DNA of 62,747 nucleotides from an uncultured Eubacteriales bacterium (GTDB lineage: Bacteria > Bacillota > Clostridia > Lachnospirales > Anaerotignaceae): the NCBI GenBank assembly GCA_949743655.1, contig CATJUP010000074.1, positions 1 to 62,747 on the forward strand. The letters are read 5' to 3'. The notes under the pieces are model-generated. The model was not told where the DNA came from. It searched no databases and saw nothing but the letters and a program-made list of their open reading frames with translations. Position numbers and translations under genes: made by a program. Of this stretch, positions 56,908 to 62,747 are shown one piece after another (within the stretch, counting starts at the first letter, position 1; each line of letters opens with the position of its first letter).

Positions 56908-58683
56908 ATGAGCACAGGCACAATAGTTAAAGTGTCAGGTCCGCTTGTTGTGGCTGACGGTATGAGAGATGCCAATATGTTTGACGTTGTAAGGGTTTCG
57001 GATAAACACCTTATAGGCGAGATAATAGAAATGCACGGCGATAAGGCTTCTATACAGGTTTACGAAGAAACAAGCGGTCTTGGACCAGGAGAGGAAGTTG
57101 TTTCTACTGGACGCCCTATGAGCGTTGAGCTTGGACCAGGGCTTATATCTACTATTTATGACGGAATACAGCGTCCGCTTGAGAAATTATATGAGGCAAG
57201 CGGTGCTAACATACACAGGGGCGTTGAGGTTCCATCGCTTGATAGAGATAAAAAATGGGATTTTAAAGCTGTGGCTAAAATTGGAGATAAAGTTGTAGGC
57301 GGAGATATTATAGGTGTTGTACAAGAGACGGCTGTTGTTGAGTGCCGTATTATGGTTCCGCCTGATGTTAAAGGAACAATAAAAAGCATTAAAGAAGGCG
57401 AATTTACCGTAGAAGAAGAAGTATGCGTTGTTACAAACGAAAAAGGTATTGACGTTAGTCTTACTATGGTTCAAAAATGGCCTGTACGTAAAGAAAGACC
57501 ATATAAATCAAAACAAAGTCCAGACTCTCTGCTTATTACAGGTCAAAGAGTTATAGACACGTTTTTCCCTATAACAAAGGGCGGTGTAGCAGCTATACCT
57601 GGTCCTTTTGGAAGTGGAAAAACTGTTACACAGCACCAGTTGGCTAAATGGGCGGATGCTGACATAGTTGTTTATATAGGCTGTGGAGAACGTGGAAACG
57701 AAATGACAGACGTTCTTTTGGAGTTTCCAGAACTTAAAGACCCACGTACCGGTGAGAGTCTTATGCAAAGAACAGTGCTTATAGCTAACACATCCGATAT
57801 GCCTGTTGCCGCTCGTGAAGCATCAATATACACAGGTATAACAATAGCGGAATTTTTCCGTGATATGGGATACAGTGTTGCGCTTATGGCTGACTCCACA
57901 TCACGTTGGGCAGAGGCTTTGCGTGAGATGAGCGGTCGTCTTGAAGAAATGCCTGGTGAGGAAGGTTATCCGGCTTATTTGGGAAGCCGTTTGGCGCAGT
58001 TTTATGAAAGAGCTGGAATGGTAGGCTGTCTTGGAAACGGTGAGAGAGTAGGTTCTCTTACTGCTATAGGTGCCGTGTCACCTCCTGGTGGCGATACTTC
58101 GGAGCCTGTAAGCCAGGCTACACTTCGTATAGTAAAAGTATTCTGGGGGCTTGACTCGTCTCTTGCATACAAACGTCACTTCCCAGCTATAAATTGGCTT
58201 ACAAGTTATTCACTTTATCAGGATAAAGTTGATAAATGGGCTGATGAAAATGTTGAGAACGATTTTGCTGACCACCGCGCTAGAGCTATGAAACTTTTGC
58301 AAGAAGAGGCGGAACTGCAGGAAATAGTACAGTTAGTTGGTGTTGACTCATTGTCTCACAGTGACAGACTTATACTTGAAGTAACACGTTCTATACGTGA
58401 AGACTTTTTGCATCAAAACTCATTCCATGAGGTTGACACATACACGTCACTTCACAAACAGTATAGAATGCTTTCGCTTATACTTAAATTTTATGATGAG
58501 GGACTCAAAGCTGTTAAAGAAAAAGTGTCAATAAACAAAATATCAAAACTACCTGTGCTTGAGAGAATAGGAAGGGCTAAATATATTGAAGAAGTTAATG
58601 TTGACAAAGAGTTTGACTTAATAGAAACTGAAATAGCAGCACAGCTTGCAGAACTTGTAGCAAAGGAGGCTGAGGAAGAATGA
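56908..58683 (+). CDS. ntpA: V-type ATPase catalytic subunit A
   Basis: This 591-residue catalytic subunit has the P-loop GPFGSGKTV (about 236-244), the extra 'bulge' domain typical of A subunits, the catalytic-Glu region GERGNEM, and [23 protein letters not shown] prefer the ATG at 56908 ([19 protein letters not shown]) with GAGTG upstream; a TTG six codons earlier is possible. It overlaps subunit B by four bases. Confidence 0.97.
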   Translation: MSTGTIVKVSGPLVVADGMRDANMFDVVRVSDKHLIGEIIEMHGDKASIQVYEETSGLGPGEEVVSTGRPMSVELGPGLISTIYDGIQRPLEKLYEASGANIHRGVEVPSLDRDKKWDFKAVAKIGDKVVGGDIIGVVQETAVVECRIMVPPDVKGTIKSIKEGEFTVEEEVCVVTNEKGIDVSLTMVQKWPVRKERPYKSKQSPDSLLITGQRVIDTFFPITKGGVAAIPGPFGSGKTVTQHQLAKWADADIVVYIGCGERGNEMTDVLLEFPELKDPRTGESLMQRTVLIANTSDMPVAAREASIYTGITIAEFFRDMGYSVALMADSTSRWAEALREMSGRLEEMPGEEGYPAYLGSRLAQFYERAGMVGCLGNGERVGSLTAIGAVSPPGGDTSEPVSQATLRIVKVFWGLDSSLAYKRHFPAINWLTSYSLYQDKVDKWADENVENDFADHRARAMKLLQEEAELQEIVQLVGVDSLSHSDRLILEVTRSIREDFLHQNSFHEVDTYTSLHKQYRMLSLILKFYDEGLKAVKEKVSINKISKLPVLERIGRAKYIEEVNVDKEFDLIETEIAAQLAELVAKEAEEE

Positions 58684-60053
58684 TAAAAGAATATAGGTCT
58701 ATTCAGGAAATAGCCGGTCCTCTTATGCTTGTAAGCGGTGTTGAGGGCGTTAAGTATGACGAGCTTGGTGAAATTGAGCTTTCAAACGGTGAAATAAGAA
58801 GATGTAGAGTGCTTGAGGTAAACGGCGACACAGCTCTTGTACAGCTTTTTGAAAGTTCAACAGGTATTAACTTATCAGACTCTAAAGTACGTTTTCTTGG
58901 CAAGAGTCTTGACTTTGGTGTTTCGCCTGACATACTTGGAAGAGTATTTGATGGTATGGGTAAGCCTATAGACGGTGGTCCTGACATAATTCCAGAAAAG
59001 AGAATGGATATTAATGGCGCGCCTATTAACCCAGCGGCAAGGGATTACCCTTCCGAGTTTATACAAACTGGAGTATCAGCTATAGACGGACTTAACACGC
59101 TTGTTAGGGGTCAAAAACTTCCTATATTCTCGGCGGCTGGTCTTCCTCATGCACAGTTAGCTGTACAAATTGCCCGTCAGGCTAAGGTTAGGGGAACAGA
59201 CTCAAAATTTGCTATAGTTTTTGCCGCTGTTGGTATTACTTTTGAGGATGCTGAGTTCTTTATTAACGATTTTAAAGAGACAGGCGCTATTGACCGTTCT
59301 GTAGTATTTGTAAACCTTGCTAATGACCCTGCTGTAGAGCGTATATGTACACCTAAAATGGCGCTTACAACAGCAGAATATCTTGCTTTTGAACAAAATA
59401 TGCACGTACTTGTAATTATAACTGATATTACAAACTATGCAGAGGCTTTACGTGAGGTTTCGGCAGCTAAAAAAGAGGTTCCAGGACGTAGAGGATACCC
59501 TGGATACCTTTATACTGACCTTGCTACTATGTATGAAAGAGCAGGTAAAAAGAGAGGCATAGACGGCTCTATAACAATGATACCTATACTTACAATGCCT
59601 GAGGAAGACAAAACTCATCCTATACCTGACCTTACAGGATATATTACAGAAGGACAAATTATATTAAGCCGTGACCTTTATAAAAAAGGTTTGCAGCCTC
59701 CTGTAGATGTTCTTCCATCACTTAGCCGTTTGAAAGATAAAGGTATAGGAAATGGCAAAACACGTGAAGACCATGCCGACACTATGAACCAGCTTTATGC
59801 AGCTTATTCAAGAGGAAAAGACGCTAAAGAGCTTATGGCTATACTTGGTGAGTCGGCACTTTCGGATATAGACCTTATATATGCACAGTTTGCTGATAAG
59901 TTTGAGAAAGAGTATGTTTCTCAAGGTTTTAAAACAGACCGTTCTATTGAGCAGACACTTGAAATTGGTTGGAAACTTTTGTCTATGTTCCCTAAGAGCG
60001 AGCTTAAACGTATACGCGATGAGTATTTTGACAAATATATGCCTAAGGAGTGA
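58680..60053 (+). CDS. ntpB: V-type ATPase subunit B
   Basis: This 457-residue non-catalytic nucleotide-binding subunit shows [43 protein letters not shown] and [21 protein letters not shown]. As expected it lacks a classical P-loop. It overlaps A by four bases and D closely. Confidence 0.97.
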   Translation: MIKEYRSIQEIAGPLMLVSGVEGVKYDELGEIELSNGEIRRCRVLEVNGDTALVQLFESSTGINLSDSKVRFLGKSLDFGVSPDILGRVFDGMGKPIDGGPDIIPEKRMDINGAPINPAARDYPSEFIQTGVSAIDGLNTLVRGQKLPIFSAAGLPHAQLAVQIARQAKVRGTDSKFAIVFAAVGITFEDAEFFINDFKETGAIDRSVVFVNLANDPAVERICTPKMALTTAEYLAFEQNMHVLVIITDITNYAEALREVSAAKKEVPGRRGYPGYLYTDLATMYERAGKKRGIDGSITMIPILTMPEEDKTHPIPDLTGYITEGQIILSRDLYKKGLQPPVDVLPSLSRLKDKGIGNGKTREDHADTMNQLYAAYSRGKDAKELMAILGESALSDIDLIYAQFADKFEKEYVSQGFKTDRSIEQTLEIGWKLLSMFPKSELKRIRDEYFDKYMPKE

Positions 60054-60058
60054 TGGGT

Positions 60059-60736
60059 TTGCCTAAATTAAATGTTAATCCAACACGTATGGAAATGACA
60101 AGGCTTAAAAAACAGCTTAAAACAGCCACAAGAGGGCACAAGCTCCTTAAAGATAAACTTGATGAGCTTATGAAACAGTTTTTGGAAATTGTAAAAGAGA
60201 ATAAAAGGCTTCGTGAACAAGCAGAAAATGCTCTTGAAAAAGCGTATAAAAGTTTTATTATAGCAAGGGCTGTTATGAGCGAGGAATTTCTTGGTGAGGC
60301 GCTTATGATGCCTAAGCAGAAGATAGCTGTTGATGTTTCCAAAAAAAATATTATGAGCGTAAATGTTCCTGAGTTTGATTTTAAAACCTCTGATAATAGC
60401 AGTGATATATATCCTTATGGTTTAGCATTCACATCAGGTGAGCTTGACCTTTCAATGGAAGCGTTCTCGGAGGCTATGGAGCCGCTTTTAAAACTTGCCC
60501 AAAGTGAGAAAAGCGCGCAGTTAATGGCACAGGAAATTGAAAGAACAAGAAGACGTGTAAACGCTCTTGAAAATGTTATGATACCTAATTATCAAGAGAC
60601 TATTAAGTTTATTGTTCAAAAACTTGAGGAGAATGAAAGAGCGTCTACAACAAGATTAATGAAAGTTAAAGACATGATAGCTGAAAAAGCTATTGAAGAA
60701 AGACGCAAACAAGACGAGATTTTACAAGGAGCGTAA
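60059..60736 (+). CDS. ntpD: V-type ATPase subunit D (central shaft)
   Basis: This protein of about 225 residues is two long helices forming the rotor axle. It opens with LNVNPTRMEMTRLKKQL and closes with a coiled-coil run (IERTRRRVNALENVMIPNYQ). I chose TTG at 60059, because AAGGAG is then 8 bases upstream; GTG 60050 and ATG 60053 are too close to it. It is the last gene, followed by a terminator. Confidence 0.94.
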   Translation: MPKLNVNPTRMEMTRLKKQLKTATRGHKLLKDKLDELMKQFLEIVKENKRLREQAENALEKAYKSFIIARAVMSEEFLGEALMMPKQKIAVDVSKKNIMSVNVPEFDFKTSDNSSDIYPYGLAFTSGELDLSMEAFSEAMEPLLKLAQSEKSAQLMAQEIERTRRRVNALENVMIPNYQETIKFIVQKLEENERASTTRLMKVKDMIAEKAIEERRKQDEILQGA

Positions 60737-60747
60737 ATAAATTACAA

Positions 60748-60780
60748 TAAAGGGTATTCATTTATAATGAATACCCTTTA
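60748..60780 (+). terminator. V-ATPase operon terminator (left flank of the R-M cassette)
   Basis: TAAAGGGTATTCATT and its perfect complement surround a 3-base loop. The outer 12 bp (AAAGGGTATTCA) recur in the stem-loop at 62592-62627. Confidence 0.88.
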
Positions 60781-60859
60781 TTGTATACTGAAAACTACGT
60801 GATAGTTGTGTAATTTAAAAAACTACTAACGATGATAAAGACAAAAAAACTCCATTCAA

Positions 60860-61645
60860 TTATAACATCCTAATTTGTATATTAGTGTTTTCTATTCGTT
60901 TTTTAGCAATTTCAACGTATTCTTGAGAAATATCGCAACCAATGTAATTTCGCTGATTTAAATATGCCATTTTACAAGTGGTTCCACTACCACACATTGG
61001 ATCGAAAACAATGTCATTTTTATTTGACCAACTTAAAATGTGATCTTCCGCAAGATGTTCTGGAAAAATAGCAGGATGTTTAAAAGCTATTTTATCATTT
61101 GTAGTACCACCTAAACCAACAGCATATTCCCAGATATTTGTTTTTGTTTTTTCTTTTTTTAATTCACCAAGAATTTTTTTATTTATACCATCGGACTTTT
61201 TGTTAGATACTAGCATTTCAAATCCATTTCTAACAGTTTTTTCTTTTAAAGGATTAAATGTTTTAGGAGAACCTTTACTAAAAATAAACATATACTCAAA
61301 ACAATTTGTATAAGCATTTGAACGCATAAAAGGTGTATTTTTCTTTTTATATATCATGGTGTCGTGAACATTAAACCCTACGTTTTGAAATGTTAAAGCT
61401 TGTTTAAAACTTGTTAAAGTTTTATTGCCTTTAACAATTTTATCTCCTACAATCCAAACCACAATACCGCCTTTTTTTGTTACTCTATACAACTCTTCAG
61501 CAATTTTTTCACAATCGAAGTTATATCCATTATAATCTCTTAAATTGTCGTAAGGTGGAGAGGTGACGGTTAAGTCTATAAAATCATTATTAATTTTTTT
61601 CATAAAAGATATGCAATCTTCGCAAACAATTTGATTTAGTTCCAT
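60860..61645 (-). CDS. type II DNA methyltransferase, beta class (N4-cytosine or N6-adenine)
   Basis: This 261-residue methyltransferase has the catalytic motif TSPPYDNL at 28-35 before the AdoMet motif FDPMCGSGTT at about 214-223, the order of the beta class. SPPY favours N4-cytosine methylation, though it is not proof. I chose the ATG at 61645 (MELNQIV) because GGAGG is 8 bases upstream; a 22-codon extension exists but would run into the operator. It is divergent from a C-type controller and a nuclease gene. An extended -10 (TGTTATAAT on minus, 61665-61673) precedes it. It should protect the host from the linked nuclease. Confidence 0.92.
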   Translation of the reverse strand: MELNQIVCEDCISFMKKINNDFIDLTVTSPPYDNLRDYNGYNFDCEKIAEELYRVTKKGGIVVWIVGDKIVKGNKTLTSFKQALTFQNVGFNVHDTMIYKKKNTPFMRSNAYTNCFEYMFIFSKGSPKTFNPLKEKTVRNGFEMLVSNKKSDGINKKILGELKKEKTKTNIWEYAVGLGGTTNDKIAFKHPAIFPEHLAEDHILSWSNKNDIVFDPMCGSGTTCKMAYLNQRNYIGCDISQEYVEIAKKRIENTNIQIRML

Positions 61646-61674
61646 TAATATAACCTCCAAAAAAATTATAACAT

Positions 61675-61717
61675 AAAAATGTGACTTAAACTCTGTTGAT
61701 AAATAAGTCACATTTTT
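61675..61717. promoter_or_regulatory. 14-bp perfect inverted repeat, likely C-protein operator
   Basis: AAAAATGTGACTTA (61675-61688) and TAAGTCACATTTTT (61704-61717) flank a 15-base spacer. The repeat lies between the divergent methyltransferase and controller genes. It sits beside the methyltransferase extended -10 (61665-61673) and just before a TATAAT (61722-61727) for the controller gene. I could not assign a good -35 for the latter. Confidence 0.75.
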
Positions 61718-61746
61718 GTAATATAATTGGTAAATGAGGGAGTAAA

Positions 61747-61956
61747 ATGATAAAAGATATAGTTGGAAAGCGAATAAAAGAATTACGATTGAATAAAAAT
61801 TTGACTCAAGAAAAATTTGCTGAGTTGTGTGAATTAGATAGAACTTATATTACAAGTTTAGAAAATGGAAAGCGTAACATATCAATAATAAATTTAGAAA
61901 AAATATGCAATGCACTTGATATTTCATTAAAAGATTTTTTCGATTTTAATAAATAG
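61747..61956 (+). CDS. restriction-modification controller (C protein), XRE HTH
   Basis: This 69-residue single-domain HTH protein (GKRIKELRLNKNLTQEKFAE, then DRTYITSLENGKRNISIINL) has the size and sequence style of C proteins that time expression of type II restriction enzymes. It lies 21 bases before the nuclease gene in the same direction and opposite the methyltransferase, with a strong inverted repeat between. GAGGGAG precedes the start. It probably activates its own operon and represses or tunes the methyltransferase; that is inference from known C systems. Confidence 0.88.
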   Translation: MIKDIVGKRIKELRLNKNLTQEKFAELCELDRTYITSLENGKRNISIINLEKICNALDISLKDFFDFNK

Positions 61957-61977
61957 ATTTTAATTTAAGGTTAAGTA

Positions 61978-62556
61978 ATGGATAAAAAATTTGTATATGT
62001 TATTGAAAATATTAATTGTAACAATATGAAAATAAAAAAGAATGAAATAGGCATAGTACAAAGTGAAAATGACAATAGTGTATCTGTTTTGTTTGTTTCT
62101 CAAGATAATTCAGTAATTGTTCCAAAAGAACTGATTAAGTATTTTAATCCCATTTTAACTGGAGATAACTTTGAATATAAAATATGTAACAGATGTAATA
62201 GATTATTGAAAATAGAGCAATTTGATAAAAATCAAAACGGAAAAAATAATAGAAGTGTAAGAAGACCATCATGTATAGATTGTAGAAAAGAAATTGATGG
62301 AAAAAGAGTTACACTTAAGGATAAAAAAGAATGGGAAAAAATAAAGCCAGAATATGAAATTTGGAAGTGTCCGATATGTAATAAAAAAACTATACCAGGA
62401 ATTACGAGTAAAGTTGTTTTAGACCATAATCATATAACAGGAAAACCAAGAGCATGGATATGTGACAGTTGTAATACTGGATTGAGAAGATTTAAAGATG
62501 ATATTTCAACTATAAAAGATGCGATTAAATATTTAGAAAAATATGAAAATGAATAA
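61978..62556 (+). CDS. His-Me finger (HNH) restriction endonuclease, Hpy99I-like layout
   Basis: This 192-residue protein has an N-terminal part of about 60 residues that looks all-beta, then two Cys4 zinc repeats: C70, C73, C99, C102 and C131, C134, C162, C165. The second holds the beta-beta-alpha-Me nuclease motif LDHNHITG (D149, H150) with Asn166 in CNTGLRRF, as in phage endonuclease VII. A beta-barrel followed by two Cys4 repeats, with the active site in the second, is the published layout of Hpy99I, which is also about this size. With the linked methyltransferase and controller, a type II restriction enzyme is the best reading. A homing or recombination nuclease is less likely. The recognition site is unknown. 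Confidence 0.82.
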   Translation: MDKKFVYVIENINCNNMKIKKNEIGIVQSENDNSVSVLFVSQDNSVIVPKELIKYFNPILTGDNFEYKICNRCNRLLKIEQFDKNQNGKNNRSVRRPSCIDCRKEIDGKRVTLKDKKEWEKIKPEYEIWKCPICNKKTIPGITSKVVLDHNHITGKPRAWICDSCNTGLRRFKDDISTIKDAIKYLEKYENE

Positions 62557-62591
62557 AAAAGAATATCATAATTTATAATATATATTGTTTT

Positions 62592-62627
62592 AAAAGGGTA
62601 TTCACAAATATTTGTGAATACCCTTTT
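62592..62627 (+). terminator. terminator after the nuclease gene (right flank of the R-M cassette)
   Basis: AAAAGGGTATTCACAAAT and its exact complement form a 36-base perfect palindrome. The outer 12 bp equal those of the V-ATPase terminator at 60748-60780. It can serve both strands. Confidence 0.88.
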
Positions 62628-62658
62628 TATTGAAACTTGAGCAATATATTTTAATGTT

Positions 62659-62747
62659 TTAAAAATATTTTGTCTTTTCCTCATCTGTGGGGTTTATTTC
62701 TATAATATCAGACGGTTGACATTTTAATATAATACATATAGTGTTTA
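62659..62747 (-). CDS. small XRE-type HTH regulator, 5' part cut by window edge
   Basis: A minus-strand frame is open from the right edge to a TAA at 62659-62661, giving a C terminus NTICIILKCQPSDIIEINPT then DEEKTKYF. ICxxLxCQPSDIIE is the conserved end of a family of about 70-residue single-domain HTH regulators. Only 28 residues are visible. It is the gene next to the restriction cassette, facing it. Confidence 0.75.
   Translation of the reverse strand, partial: NTICIILKCQPSDIIEINPTDEEKTKYF

Noticed and set aside
61646..61711. 22-codon N-terminal extension of the methyltransferase
   Set aside because: The extension runs into the operator and its hydrophobic residues are unlike a methyltransferase. 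The internal ATG has GGAGG at ideal spacing.
61978..62556. Reading the HNH protein as a homing or phage endonuclease
   Set aside because: There are no intron, intein or phage genes around it. A methyltransferase and a C-type controller are directly linked instead.

Overview
The window is low-GC DNA (roughly 30 percent GC by eye) from an anaerobic, endospore-forming member of the Clostridia. The evidence is a full-length Spo0A, SpoIIP next to lepA, a TRAP transporter, nickel-pincer (LarA-like) enzymes, a V-type ATPase with an Enterococcus-like gene order and sodium-site residues, strong AGGAGG ribosome binding sites, and frequent ATA codons and TTG starts. I cannot name the species. No rRNA, tRNA or CRISPR array was seen.

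Layout. 1-7.1 kb: a DUF362 protein cut by the left edge, pepP plus a DUF2161 nuclease-fold protein, then a minus-strand run of folC, a 56-residue protein and a TPR membrane protein, and a flavin reductase. 7.3-9.4 kb: an LTA-synthase-like sulfatase-fold enzyme. 9.5-13.3 kb: a queD-queE-folE-queC operon for preQ0, ending in a MATE transporter. 13.7-17.4 kb: an HTH regulator fused to a desulfoferrodoxin-like domain, and an M16C peptidase. 17.7-33.3 kb: a metabolic region with an operator-controlled two-gene unit I do not recognise, two LarA-family proteins, an IlvD/Edd dehydratase, a D-2-hydroxyacid dehydrogenase, a complete TRAP transporter and a lone PAS protein. This suggests import and stereochemical conversion of a hydroxy acid or sugar acid. 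A block holding a C45 acyltransferase, a Spo0A C-domain paralog, spo0A, a CYTH protein and a DJ-1 protein interrupts it. 33.6-39.8 kb: an unknown protein behind a G9 tract, a new 48-residue membrane protein, deoB and pdp (nucleoside salvage), spoIIP and lepA.

40.3-51.5 kb is a sensory island: a hybrid histidine kinase directly followed by an orphan solute-binding lipoprotein, a second orphan binding protein followed by a chemoreceptor, another chemoreceptor, and a hemerythrin-CheX-like-receiver fusion. 52.2-60.7 kb is a nine-gene V-ATPase operon (H-I-K-E-C-F-A-B-D) behind a near-perfect promoter and a leader of about 300 bases. 60.7-62.6 kb is a compact type II restriction-modification cassette: a beta-class methyltransferase, a C-type controller, and a His-Me-finger nuclease with the layout of Hpy99I. 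It has a 14-bp perfect inverted repeat between its divergent genes and is bracketed by two copies of the same terminator stem. The right edge cuts a second small HTH regulator.

The points most worth following up are the restriction cassette and its flanking terminators, the LarA/TRAP/IlvD pathway with its unrecognised two-gene unit, the HTH-desulfoferrodoxin fusion lacking one iron ligand, the Spo0A C-domain paralog, the binding-protein-dependent sensory pairs, and a dispersed intergenic repeat of about 100 bp.
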